DNA of 39,806 nucleotides, taken from the NCBI GenBank assembly GCA_944389395.1, contig CALXME010000010.1, forward strand, positions 1 to 39,806. The letters run 5' to 3'. The position numbers and the translations under genes were made by a program. The stretch is from an uncultured Clostridia bacterium (GTDB lineage Bacteria; Bacillota; Clostridia; TANB77; CAG-508). The number at the start of each line of letters is the position of its first letter. Within the stretch, counting starts at the first letter, position 1. Below the pieces are notes generated by a model, which was not told the DNA's origin, did not search any database, and saw only the letters and a program-made list of their open reading frames with translations. This document shows positions 17,369 to 25,747 of this stretch, piece after piece.

Positions 17369-17515
17369 ATGTGTAAAGATGATAAAAAGACAAAAAATAG
17401 TAAGCTAGAATTTGATACATATTGTATATTTACAGAAGAAAAAGGGGATGTGAAAGAAACAATAGGACTAATTTTTAAAGATTATTTAGAAAAAATAAAG
17501 ATAAAAGATAAGTAA
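17369..17515 (+). CDS. Small protein upstream of the recombinase (48 aa)
   Basis: A frame beginning MCKDDKKTKNSKLEF with an AGGAG 11 bases upstream. It resembles, loosely and from memory, the small TnpW-type proteins next to clostridial transposon recombinases. Placed 67 bases before the recombinase, it is a candidate recombination directionality factor or regulator. That is inference from position only. Confidence 0.55.
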   Translation: MCKDDKKTKNSKLEFDTYCIFTEEKGDVKETIGLIFKDYLEKIKIKDK

Positions 17516-17582
17516 TTATTACATATTATTACAACATAATTTTATGAACATTAAAATTCATTTTGTATGAATAGGAGGTCAG

Positions 17583-19229
17583 ATGCTAGATTTAAGCAAT
17601 GAACAATTTAAAGTGGGAATGTACATCAGATTATCTAGAGAAGACGGTGATAAACAAGAAAGCGAAAGTATCAGTAATCAAAGAAACATTTTGCAAAGAT
17701 ATGTAAAGGAAAAAAATTTAACTTTAGTTAAAGAATACATTGATGATGGTATTTCAGGAACTACATTTAATCGACCTGGATTTAATGAAATGTTACAAGA
17801 TATAGAAAATAAAAATATCAATATGGTTATAACAAAAGATTTATCAAGACTAGGCAGAGATTACATTAAAACTGGTTTTTATATAGAAGAGTATTTTCCG
17901 AAAAATAATGTTAGATATATTGCTATAACAGATGATATAGATACATATTTAGATAGTAACAATAATGATATAACACCATTTAAAGCAATTATGAATGATA
18001 TGTATGCTAAAGATATTTCAAAGAAAATTAGAAGTGTTTATAAAGAAAAACAAAAACAAGGAGAATATCTTTGTAGTACAACTGCTTATGGTTATAAAAA
18101 ACATCCTAGTATAAGAAATAAATTAGTTGTAGATAGAAAACTACAAGGTATTGTAAAAAAAATCTTTGATATGTATTCAAACGGACAAGGAAGTTTAGAA
18201 ATTGTAAATTATTTAAATAGTCACCAATATTTATCTCCGTTGGGATACAGAAAAACGGGTGTTATTCAAGATGAAAACAAAACAGGATATAACTGGAATG
18301 AAGTAACTATATGTAATATGCTAAGAAATGAAGTATATATTGGGAATACAGTACAAAATAAAAAATCTGTTATCTCATATAAAGTAAAAAAAATAAGAAC
18401 TGTAGAAAAAGAAAATCAAATAAGGGTAAATAATACACATGAACCTATCATCGATAAAGATACATTTGAGAAAGTACAGTGTATTTTAAAAAAGAGAGGA
18501 ACAAATACAAAACTTAAATATGACTATTTATTGCGAGGGTTACTTTACTGTTATCATTGCAAAAGAAAATTACAAATAGTTTTAAAGAAAAACTCTAAAA
18601 GAAATTCAAAAGCACATCCATACATAACTTGTAGTGATGCTAAAGTTAGAGGTTGCTATCCTCTAAGTATGAATTATGAAAAATTGGAAAAACATATTAC
18701 TAGTATATTAAAAAAGATATGTAAAATATATGCAGATAAAGAAGTTTTTGAGAGAATTTATGAAAAATATCAAAATAAAACTCTTGATATAAAAATCGAT
18801 TATAGGAATAAATTGTTGCAAATCAATAAAAATATAAATGAAATAAATAGTAACTTAGATAAGATGTATATAGATAAACTAAAAGGTGTTTTGCAAGAAG
18901 AAGATTATATTAGGATTTCAAAAAAATTAATTTTTGAAAGGACAAAATTAAATGAACAAAAGAAAGAATTAATACAAAAGTTAAGTAAAACAGAAGAAAA
19001 AGTAGATAATAAAAACAGAAAAAAAGAAATAGAAGAGTTAATAGAAAATTTCCTGAAATTAGAAAAGATTGATAAAATGTATTTATATAGATTAATCAAC
19101 AAAATAGAAATAGATAAAGACAAAAATATTTACATATATTTTAATTTTTCAAAATTAAATTCGATGGCTAAAAACATGGATGAATTCATTAGAATTGAGG
19201 AACTAATTAGTGAAAAAAATGTCTACTAA
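17583..19229 (+). CDS. Large serine recombinase (site-specific integrase)
   Basis: A 548-residue recombinase. The N-terminal resolvase catalytic domain (about 9-150) has the nucleophile Ser18 in YIRLSRED, then QR at about 34-35, the DDGISGTTFNRPGF segment and KDLSRLGRDY. A recombinase domain with a zinc ribbon follows (CYHC near 320, then a second Cys pair around CSDAKVRGC), and a Lys/Glu-rich coiled coil typical of large serine integrases occupies about 390-480. It probably integrates and excises this element at the sites at 17087 and 20939. AGGAGG lies just before the ATG. Confidence 0.96.
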   Translation: MLDLSNEQFKVGMYIRLSREDGDKQESESISNQRNILQRYVKEKNLTLVKEYIDDGISGTTFNRPGFNEMLQDIENKNINMVITKDLSRLGRDYIKTGFYIEEYFPKNNVRYIAITDDIDTYLDSNNNDITPFKAIMNDMYAKDISKKIRSVYKEKQKQGEYLCSTTAYGYKKHPSIRNKLVVDRKLQGIVKKIFDMYSNGQGSLEIVNYLNSHQYLSPLGYRKTGVIQDENKTGYNWNEVTICNMLRNEVYIGNTVQNKKSVISYKVKKIRTVEKENQIRVNNTHEPIIDKDTFEKVQCILKKRGTNTKLKYDYLLRGLLYCYHCKRKLQIVLKKNSKRNSKAHPYITCSDAKVRGCYPLSMNYEKLEKHITSILKKICKIYADKEVFERIYEKYQNKTLDIKIDYRNKLLQINKNINEINSNLDKMYIDKLKGVLQEEDYIRISKKLIFERTKLNEQKKELIQKLSKTEEKVDNKNRKKEIEELIENFLKLEKIDKMYLYRLINKIEIDKDKNIYIYFNFSKLNSMAKNMDEFIRIEELISEKNVY

Positions 19230-19285
19230 AATCTTGCCCCGAAAACTATTTTTATGGTAATATAAAAAACAAGAGGTGCAGTTTA

Positions 19286-20041
19286 ATGGGTAAAAGAAGA
19301 AAAAATAATCAAAAAACATGGCAAGTAATTTTAAAAATTACAATAACAATTTGTATCTTAGTTGGAGGATATATAACCTATAATAAAGAAAATCCAAATA
19401 AAGATATAGAAAATGTAACACAAAAGGAAAATATAATAATTGATTTAGGGGCAATTCCCCAATATACAACTAGTCCTTATGTAGAATTAAACAACAATAT
19501 CCCTTATTTTACTGAAGAAGATTATACTACAGAACCTTTTGAAAAATATAGCCAATGGGATGAATTAGGAAGAAGCGGTATGGCTTATGCAAATGTGTGT
19601 AAAGAAATAATGCCAAAAGAAGGAGAAGAACGTGGAGAAATAGGAAATATTAAAGATTTATCTGGTTGGGTACAAAAAAGATATGATAATTTAATTAAAG
19701 ATAAATATTTATATAATAGATGTCATTTAATTGGATGGCAACTTTCAGCAGAAAATGATAATAAAAAGAATTTAATTACAGGAACACGATATTTAAATAC
19801 AGAGGGCATGTTGCCTTTTGAAAATCTCGTTGCAGAATATATTGAAACTAATGAAAATAATCATGTACTTTATAGAATAACACCTATATTCGAAGGGAAT
19901 AATAAATTGGCAAGTGGAGTACAAATGGAAGCATGGTCAGTTGAAGATAACGGTAAAGGAATTCATTTTAATGTATATTGTTACAATGTTCAACCAGGAA
20001 TTGTAATTGATTATTCAACAGGTGAAAGTCATGAAAAATAA
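19286..20041 (+). CDS. Membrane-anchored DNA/RNA non-specific endonuclease
   Basis: A 251-residue protein. Basic start, one membrane helix (about 13-31), then an extracellular beta-beta-alpha metal nuclease of the EndA/NucA type. The motif RCHLIGWQL holds the likely general base His147, and Asn162 and Asn171 in the KNLITGTRYLN stretch match the spacing of the metal-site Asn residues of EndA. The usual RGH is RCH here. It could degrade DNA at the cell surface. As cargo of an integrative element it may act in defence, nutrient release or competition. None of these is shown. Confidence 0.88.
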   Translation: MGKRRKNNQKTWQVILKITITICILVGGYITYNKENPNKDIENVTQKENIIIDLGAIPQYTTSPYVELNNNIPYFTEEDYTTEPFEKYSQWDELGRSGMAYANVCKEIMPKEGEERGEIGNIKDLSGWVQKRYDNLIKDKYLYNRCHLIGWQLSAENDNKKNLITGTRYLNTEGMLPFENLVAEYIETNENNHVLYRITPIFEGNNKLASGVQMEAWSVEDNGKGIHFNVYCYNVQPGIVIDYSTGESHEK

Positions 20042-20057
20042 AAAATACAAAAAACTA

Positions 20058-20086
20058 TTGTAAATTTATGGAAAATAATGTATAAT
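20058..20086 (+). promoter_or_regulatory. Promoter for the last gene of the element
   Basis: TTGTAA (20058-20063), 17 bases, TATAAT (20081-20086). A small hairpin, TGCTAT-tattcg-ATAGCA, follows at 20109-20126. Confidence 0.65.
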
Positions 20087-20167
20087 TGCTCTAGTTTAAT
20101 TCTTACTGCTATTATTCGATAGCAAATTTCCAATCAAAGAAATAAAAAACGAAGGAGTGATTATTTA

Positions 20168-20915
20168 TTGAATTTAGATTTAGATAACAGCTTTTTAAAG
20201 CGGTTTGACCGAAAATAACTTTGTACAAAACTTTATAAATGAATTAGTCAAATATTTAGAAAATAATCTTGGTAAAGAAGGGACTCAAATGCCAATAATA
20301 GAAGATATATTATCTAAAAATAATGTAACAACAGGTAACGAAAATTCTATAAAAAGTAAATTTAATGATGTTATATTAGAATATGCAAAGCAAAACTTCA
20401 AGAATGAAGCAATGTACTTTGTACAAGATAGTAAAAAAACATATTGGGAAAACAACAAAGAACATTATAATAACGACTTCTATAGTGTATTAAAAATTGA
20501 AAACAATCAAATAGAAGAAATAGAAATAAGTAAAAAAGATATGCCTAAAAATATAGGAGTAAATGATGTTTTTAGAATAAAAGATGAAGAATATATAATT
20601 GATAAATTTGCTACTGAAGAATTACAAAAAGAAATAAAAAATATGGCAGAAGAAATAATTGATAAACAAAACGAAAAGTTAGATACTTATAGAAAAGAAG
20701 GTCACTTATATATGGTAAGTGAAGAATTAGGAAATAATCGTTTTCTGTATGATTTAACAGATGCACCAGGATTTGAATTTGAGGAAGTCCATATTCCAAA
20801 AGACTTATTAGATGTAGCAACAGAAGGTTCAGTACTTAAATATACTAATGGAACCTACGAATATTATTCAAGTGACGGATTTGAAAGATTAGATAAAATC
20901 AATTCATCAAAATAA
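20168..20915 (+). CDS. Unknown element protein, frame broken by +1 shift at a CGG codon
   Basis: Translation appears to start at TTG 20168, 10 bases after AAGGAG. After 11 codons it meets CGG (20201-20203), and frame 0 stops five codons later. The long frame continues in +1 from GGT at 20202, giving a joined protein of 248 residues. The long frame alone has no ATG near its start, only a TTG (20205) without a ribosome binding site, so the join is the better reading. The protein is soluble, acidic and Lys/Glu/Asn-rich, with no motif I recognise. Lying next to the nuclease it could be a partner or immunity protein, but that is a guess. Confidence 0.65.
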
Positions 20916-20923
20916 TAGAGAAC

Positions 20924-20949
20924 GGTTGGGAGTTTTTAAAATCCACACC
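20924..20949. other. Right attachment site of the inserted element
   Basis: The inner arm 20924-20947 and the CC at 20948-20949 end the element. The core AAATCCACACC is at 20939-20949. Beyond it the M14 coding sequence resumes. Confidence 0.85.
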
Positions 20950-21406
20950 ATTGATATTGGCTTTCCATCCGACTTGGAAAAGGGATAGAAGGATATATAT
21001 TAGCAATTCGTCTGGCATAAGAATAGGCAAAATCACCTTCAGAAATAGCACCAGTTACTAAATCTACACCATCTGGATTCACCATAGGAATTAAATAAAT
21101 AGACATATTTTGAAAAAGGTTTCTAACAGAATAACCAGACAAATTTCCATTAGATAAATAAGAAGTAGCATAATCTTCTATAAATTTCATCAAAACTACA
21201 CTAGTAATCCATTCATTAGCATGAATAGAAGCAGAATAAAAAACTTTTCTAGAACCTTTACCTAAACGAACAGCATAAATTGGCTTACCAAGAACACTAA
21301 GACCTACAATCTGAACATTAAGAAATGGATATTGCTGTAGCAGAGTATTCAAATTTTGTTGTAGTAAAAAAGAAGTATAAGGAACATTAGTTGGAACAAT
21401 ATTCAT
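20939..21406 (-). pseudogene. M14 zinc carboxypeptidase, N-terminal part, with a +1 shift at CGG
   Basis: The N-terminal half of the interrupted peptidase. It starts at ATG 21406 and shows the zinc ligands His62 and Glu65 in SIHANEW, and the MVNPDGVD segment. After codon 145 the frame meets CGG (20969-20971). In the +1 frame the family sequence GWKANINGVD follows directly up to the core repeat. With a +1 shift and removal of the element the protein would be 305 residues, a normal single-domain size. There is no signal peptide or LysM domain. Confidence 0.9.
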
Positions 21407-21494
21407 TTATATCACCTAAAAATAGTGTATGAAAATAGTTTGTACAAATTGCTAAAACAAAGGTTTAAATGTTTGAAAATCATTGAAATCAATA

Positions 21495-21523
21495 TTGATA
21501 AAATGAAGAAAATATAGTATAAT
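21495..21523 (+). promoter_or_regulatory. Promoter of ssrA
   Basis: TTGATA (21495-21500), 17 bases, TATAAT (21518-21523), 12 bases before the tmRNA 5' end. Confidence 0.85.
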
Positions 21524-21535
21524 AAAAAAGTACTT

Positions 21536-21891
21536 GGGGATGTAATGGTTTCGACATTATACCAGAAAGATGAATAGCAAGTAGTGGATTCTCGTTGGCC
21601 ACTTAAAAAAACGGGAAATTAAAAATAAACGCTGATAATAATAGAGAATTAGCATTAGCTGCCTAATTGCAGCTACGCTTTCCTAAGTAGTCCCACCTAT
21701 TTAGAGAAAGTGTCATAATAGTGGGAAACGAAGCTACTTTTGCTTTTAAAGTAGGGGGTATCTAAAAAGCTCTCTTTCTTTTTAACCTGTTTGTCGGTGA
21801 AAAAGAAGGGAATAAAAAAGACAAACTAAACTTGTAGAAGTTTATCTGGAAAGTATGATGGACAGGAGTTCGACTCTCCTCATCTCCACCA
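21536..21891 (+). ncRNA. ssrA: Transfer-messenger RNA
   Basis: tmRNA rescues stalled ribosomes and tags the nascent chain for ClpXP. The 5' end GGGGATGTAATGG and the 3' end GGAGTTCGACTCTCCTCATCTCCACCA form the tRNA-Ala-like domain, with the acceptor stem GGGGATG pairing with CATCTCC. The tag frame, from a GCT resume codon near 21633, reads ADNNRELALAA and ends TAA. Its length of 356 is normal. clpX (12333), rnr (23630) and secG lie near; smpB does not. Confidence 0.97.
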
Positions 21892-21917
21892 ATAAATATT
21901 GAATAAGCTAAAAACTC

Positions 21918-21946
21918 TTGATTTATCAAGCATTCTGTGATATACT
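21918..21946 (+). promoter_or_regulatory. Promoter for the 21991 gene
   Basis: TTGATT (21918-21923), 17 bases, TATACT (21941-21946). Confidence 0.55.
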
Positions 21947-21990
21947 ATTAATAGATTGGAAAAAAGAGGTGAAAAAATAAGGGAAAAGCC

Positions 21991-22368
21991 TTGTTGAAAA
22001 ATATGGAAAGAATAAAATTAAGTTTTAGAGAACTATGGAAAGCTTTTACACAAAACGAAGTAGAAGAAGTTAGCGAAGATGTAGATGTAAAAGAAATAAT
22101 AGAAAATGATGACACACTTTCTGAACAAGATAAAAAAACATTATTAAATTCTATAAAAAATAGAGATAAACTAGAAAAGAATTTGTTTAAAGATTCTTTA
22201 ATAGTGAAAAATGACATAGAAAAAGAAAGTAAAAAAGCTATTAACAAATGGAAAAAGCAAAATAGTAAAATACCAGAAAATGTATTATCAGATAGTGCTA
22301 AAAAACAGATAGCAGAAGAAAAAGAACAAAAAGTACAAGAAGAAACAGAACCAGAAAGAGGAAGATAA
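21991..22368 (+). CDS. Unknown small charged protein (125 aa)
   Basis: A highly charged, Lys/Glu-rich, probably helical or partly disordered cytoplasmic protein. No motif was recognised. The likely start is TTG 21991, 7 bases after AAGGG; an ATG four codons later (22003) is the alternative. It has its own promoter and terminator and lies between ssrA and tRNA-Met. Confidence 0.65.
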   Translation: MLKNMERIKLSFRELWKAFTQNEVEEVSEDVDVKEIIENDDTLSEQDKKTLLNSIKNRDKLEKNLFKDSLIVKNDIEKESKKAINKWKKQNSKIPENVLSDSAKKQIAEEKEQKVQEETEPERGR

Positions 22369-22373
22369 AAGGA

Positions 22374-22407
22374 AAAAATACAAGAAATCGAAATTTCTTG
22401 TATTTTT
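22374..22407 (+). terminator. Terminator after the 21991 gene
   Basis: AAAAATACAAGAAAT (22374-22388) pairs with ATTTCTTGTATTTTT (22393-22407), ending in a T-run. Confidence 0.85.
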
Positions 22408-22410
22408 ATC

Positions 22411-22439
22411 TTGACAAATGGCAAAACTATCAGTATAAT
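22411..22439 (+). promoter_or_regulatory. Promoter of tRNA-Met
   Basis: TTGACA (22411-22416), 17 bases, TATAAT (22434-22439): full consensus, 20 bases before the tRNA. Confidence 0.88.
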
Positions 22440-22458
22440 AAATATCGTTACAAAAAAT

Positions 22459-22535
22459 GGCGAAGTAGCTCAGTTGGCTAGAGCATTCGGTTCATACCCG
22501 AAGGGTCATGTGTTCGAATCACATCTTCGCTACCA
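22459..22535 (+). tRNA. tRNA-Met (CAT anticodon)
   Basis: A cloverleaf of 77 bases with encoded CCA. Acceptor GGCGAAG pairs with CTTCGCT (G-T at the first pair). The D-arm has AGCTCAGTTGGCTAGAGC, the anticodon stem is TTCGG/CCGAA with loop TTCATAC, and the T-arm has TTCGAATC. The anticodon stem lacks the three G-C pairs of initiator tRNA, so it is elongator Met; a lysidine-modified Ile tRNA is less likely. Confidence 0.93.
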
Positions 22536-22542
22536 AAAATAA

Positions 22543-22578
22543 AAAACTCGTAGGTATATATAAATACTTACGAGTTTT
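22543..22578. terminator. Terminator after tRNA-Met
   Basis: AAAACTCGTA (22543-22552) pairs with TACGAGTTTT (22569-22578), and the stem extends inward with a G-T pair. It is also usable by the convergent gene at 22607. Confidence 0.75.
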
Positions 22579-22606
22579 CTATTTCACAAATATTAATTAA
22601 ATAAAA

Positions 22607-23152
22607 TTATTCATTGTTATCATTTAATAACAAATTTAAAATTTCAGGATAAATAGTAGTTGCATTTTGATTCCAATTATCCACAATACGTTTTGCTCTC
22701 TCTCTTGAACCAGCAAAAGTTTTTACTTCAAAAATAGTTTCATTATTTTCAACAATTTTACATTTAATAGTATAATCATTTTCATTTCTAGGAATAAATT
22801 CTGCACTAACAGAAGATTCTTCTTCTATGGTAGAAAATTCCTTTTTAAAAATATTATCAGCTTTTAGTTTCATAATTCCTGGTAAAACATCTTTTGTAAG
22901 AATATATGCATTTTTTCCTTCAGATGTAATTTTTACAACCTGTTCATCTTCTTTTGTGTAAGAACCTACTAGCTTTGAATCAATTAAATCTGTTAAAACT
23001 TGTTTAAAATAAAAATAATTAATATTATTAATAGAAGAAATAATTTTAAATAAACCATCTTGAATAATATCACCATCAATTAAATTTAAAATATACAAGA
23101 TTAACACTTTATTTTCAGCCAAAGCAGTAGCATTATCTGAATTTGAATTCAT
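22607..23152 (-). CDS. DUF4364 family protein
   Basis: 181 residues. The segment from about residue 10 (LAENKVLILYILNLID) and the following helices with INYFYFKQVLTDL look like the winged-helix part of DUF4364 proteins, which are common in Clostridia and have no firm function, perhaps DNA-binding. The C-terminal half is mixed alpha/beta. The start at 23152 has AAGGAG 9 bases upstream; the longer frame to 23185 was rejected. Confidence 0.8.
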   Translation of the reverse strand: MNSNSDNATALAENKVLILYILNLIDGDIIQDGLFKIISSINNINYFYFKQVLTDLIDSKLVGSYTKEDEQVVKITSEGKNAYILTKDVLPGIMKLKADNIFKKEFSTIEEESSVSAEFIPRNENDYTIKCKIVENNETIFEVKTFAGSRERAKRIVDNWNQNATTIYPEILNLLLNDNNE

Positions 23153-23231
23153 AAAATAGCACTCCTTACTTTGTTTTTTTTGCATTATATCACAAAAAAT
23201 GGAAAAAGAAAATAAAAAAGTGGAAAAAGAT

Positions 23232-23260
23232 TTGCATTTTGAAAAAATATATGTTACAAT
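23232..23260 (+). promoter_or_regulatory. Promoter of secG-rnr
   Basis: TTGCAT (23232-23237), 17 bases, TACAAT (23255-23260), 46 bases before secG. Confidence 0.65.
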
Positions 23261-23306
23261 ATCGAAAGAAAAAATAGAGCAGACCGTTAGGAGGAATCAA
23301 TAAAAA

Positions 23307-23555
23307 ATGGAAATAGCAAAATGGATATTAATTGTAATATATCTAGTAGTAGCACTAGCACTAATTATTTTAGCATTAATACAATCTAAAGAAGATGCAG
23401 GATTATCATCTACCATCACAGGTTCATCAACCAATAACTTCTTTGAAAAAAACAAAGGAAGAACAAAAGAAGGAAAACAAAAAAGATGGACCATTATCTT
23501 AGGAATTGTATTTGCAATACTAACAATTGTACTAGGTATCATATATATGGCATAA
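23307..23555 (+). CDS. secG: SecG preprotein translocase subunit
   Basis: 82 residues with two membrane helices (about 5-25 and 60-81) and the cytoplasmic loop SKEDAGLSSTITGSS that marks SecG. It assists SecYEG export. AGGAGG precedes the ATG. The rnr gene follows after 74 bases that include a short hairpin-like stretch, in the classic secG-rnr order. Confidence 0.95.
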   Translation: MEIAKWILIVIYLVVALALIILALIQSKEDAGLSSTITGSSTNNFFEKNKGRTKEGKQKRWTIILGIVFAILTIVLGIIYMA

Positions 23556-23629
23556 TGGAGAAAAATGTAGTAAAAGGGCGGTTTTTGTATCAAAAGCAGT
23601 CCTTTTGTTGTGTATAGAAAGGAAAATAA

Positions 23630-25747
23630 ATGGAAGAAAAAGAACAAAAAATATTAGAGTTTATGAAAAGTGAAGATTATATTGCAATGAAACCAAAGGA
23701 AATAGCAATGTTAATGAGAGTTCCTAAAAATGAATATAATGTTTTCTTAGAAGCACTGGGAAATTTAGAGCTAAATTTAAAAGTGCAAAAAAATAGAAAA
23801 AATAAATACAGACTAGTAGAAAAAATATATTATGAAGGAATTTATAGAAAAAATCAAAAAGGTTTCGGATTTGTTAGAATAGGAGATTCAGAAGAAGAAA
23901 TTTATATTGCCAAAGAAAATTCAAAGCAAGCTTTAAATGGTGATAGAGTTTTAGTAGAAAGAATAGAAGAAGAAAACAAAATCAAAAAAGCAGAAGGAGT
24001 TATTGTTAAAATATTAAAACATGAAAAAGATACAGTTGTAGGAATTTTCCAAAATAATAAAAGTTTTGGATTTGTCATTCCAGATGATAAAAACTTTGGA
24101 ACAGATATTTTTATTTCTAAAAAAGACTTTGGAAAAGCTAGAAATAATCATAAAGTATTAGTAAAAATCACAAAATATCCACAAAATGGGAAAAAAGCAG
24201 AAGGAAAGATAATAGAAGTATTAGGAAATGTAAATGAAGCAGGAGTGGATATGTTATCACTTATTAAAGAATATAATTTACCATCTACATTTCCAGAAGA
24301 AGTCATACAAGAAGCCAAAAAATGTGGAAATAAAGTAGACAAAAAAGAAATTCCAAATCGTGTGGATTTTAGAGAAAGAACAATTTTTACTATTGATGGA
24401 GAAGATGCTAAAGATTTAGATGATGCAGTAAGAGTGGAAAAACTAAACAATGGAAATTATAAATTAGAAGTTCATATTGCAGATGTGAGCTATTATGTAA
24501 AAGAAAATAGTTTATTAGACCAAGAAGCTTTGCTAAGAGGAACAAGTATTTATATGTTAGGAAGAGTAATTCCGATGCTTCCAAGAGAATTATCTAATGG
24601 AATATGCAGTTTAAACGCAGGAGAAGATAGATTAACTTTATCTTGTATCATGGAAATCGAACCAGAAGGAGAAATTATCTCATCAGAAGTAGTAAAAGGT
24701 ATTATTTGTGTTACAAAAAGAATGAGCTATACAGAAGTTCAAAAAATAATAGAGGGAAAAGATAAAAAAGTTTTAAAAGAAAACGAAAAATATATTTCTG
24801 ATTTTAAGTTGATGGAAGAACTTGCAAAAATTCTAAAAACAAGAAGAATGGAAAAAGGATATTTAAATTTAGATATTCCAGAAAGTAAGATTGAATTAGA
24901 TATTGATGGAAAAGTAACCAATATTTCTAAATATGAAACAACATTTGCTCATGAAATTATTGAACAATTTATGCTTTCTGCAAATGAAACGATAGCAGAA
25001 AAATTTTTCTGGCTAGAAGCACCATTTATTTATCGTGTACATGAAGAACCAGATTGGGAAAAAGTGCAGGAATTAAATAAATTTTTATGGAATTTTGGAA
25101 TGAAAATAAAAGCAAATAAAGAAGCCATTTACCCAAAAGAATTTGCAAAAATACTAGAAGAAGTAAAAGGAAAAGAAGAGGAAAAAGTAGTTTCTAATTT
25201 AGTACTAAGAACTTTAAAAGTAGCAAGATATGAGGCAGAAAATAAAGGACATTTTGGAATTGCAAGTAAATATTATTGCCATTTTACATCTCCGATTAGA
25301 AGATACCCAGATTTATTTATTCACAGAATTATTTCTTGGTATTTAGAGAATAATTATGATATGAATGAAAATAAGATAGAGCAATATAAAAAACAAGCAG
25401 AGGAAAGAGCAAAACAATCTTCTGAAAGAGAAAAGATTGCAACAAAAGTAGAAAGAGATAGCGAAGATATCAAAAAAGCAGAATACATGGAAAGTAGAAT
25501 TGGCGAAGAATATGAAGGAATTATTTCTTCTATTACTTCTTTTGGCATATTTGTACAATTAGAAAATACAGTAGAAGGATTAATTAGATTTGAAAATTTA
25601 GGAGAAGAGTATTTTATTTATGATGAAGACAGAAAAAGGTTAATAGGTGAAGAAACTAATGTTACATATAAAATTGGAGATAAAGTAAAAATTAGAGTAA
25701 TAAAAGCTAGTAAGCAACTAAGAGAAGTAGATTTTGAATTAATTTAG
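23630..25747 (+). CDS. rnr: Ribonuclease R
   Basis: This processive 3'-5' exoribonuclease degrades structured RNA and, with tmRNA, non-stop mRNAs. It has 705 residues: an N-terminal winged helix, cold-shock domains (about 65-195, GFGFVRIGD and KSFGFVIPDD), an RNB catalytic domain with the Asp cluster DGEDAKDLDDAV at about 250-262 and the HFTSPIRRYPDLFIHR segment, and a C-terminal S1 domain. There is almost no basic tail after S1. The next gene in many Firmicutes is smpB; here a repeat cluster starts right at the stop codon. Confidence 0.97.
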   Translation: MEEKEQKILEFMKSEDYIAMKPKEIAMLMRVPKNEYNVFLEALGNLELNLKVQKNRKNKYRLVEKIYYEGIYRKNQKGFGFVRIGDSEEEIYIAKENSKQALNGDRVLVERIEEENKIKKAEGVIVKILKHEKDTVVGIFQNNKSFGFVIPDDKNFGTDIFISKKDFGKARNNHKVLVKITKYPQNGKKAEGKIIEVLGNVNEAGVDMLSLIKEYNLPSTFPEEVIQEAKKCGNKVDKKEIPNRVDFRERTIFTIDGEDAKDLDDAVRVEKLNNGNYKLEVHIADVSYYVKENSLLDQEALLRGTSIYMLGRVIPMLPRELSNGICSLNAGEDRLTLSCIMEIEPEGEIISSEVVKGIICVTKRMSYTEVQKIIEGKDKKVLKENEKYISDFKLMEELAKILKTRRMEKGYLNLDIPESKIELDIDGKVTNISKYETTFAHEIIEQFMLSANETIAEKFFWLEAPFIYRVHEEPDWEKVQELNKFLWNFGMKIKANKEAIYPKEFAKILEEVKGKEEEKVVSNLVLRTLKVARYEAENKGHFGIASKYYCHFTSPIRRYPDLFIHRIISWYLENNYDMNENKIEQYKKQAEERAKQSSEREKIATKVERDSEDIKKAEYMESRIGEEYEGIISSITSFGIFVQLENTVEGLIRFENLGEEYFIYDEDRKRLIGEETNVTYKIGDKVKIRVIKASKQLREVDFELI

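Larger units (their letters stand above)
17098..20949 (+). mobile_element. Serine-recombinase integrative element (3,852 bp) inserted in an M14 peptidase gene
   Basis: A compact element bounded by 11-bp direct repeats. It carries, all on the plus strand and opposite to the host gene, a 48-residue protein, a large serine recombinase, a membrane-anchored nuclease and a 248-residue unknown protein. Joining its two ends gives a palindrome with 24-base arms (21 matches) around CC, the form expected of a serine-integrase attP. Removing it rejoins the peptidase reading frame. No replication, transfer or capsid genes are present. It may be a minimal mobile island or a domesticated intervening element. 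Confidence 0.9.

Noticed and set aside
17516..17582. Sporulation sigma-factor promoter before the recombinase
   Set aside because: A CATA-like box is present, but without a convincing -35 element at the right distance. It is too weak to claim.
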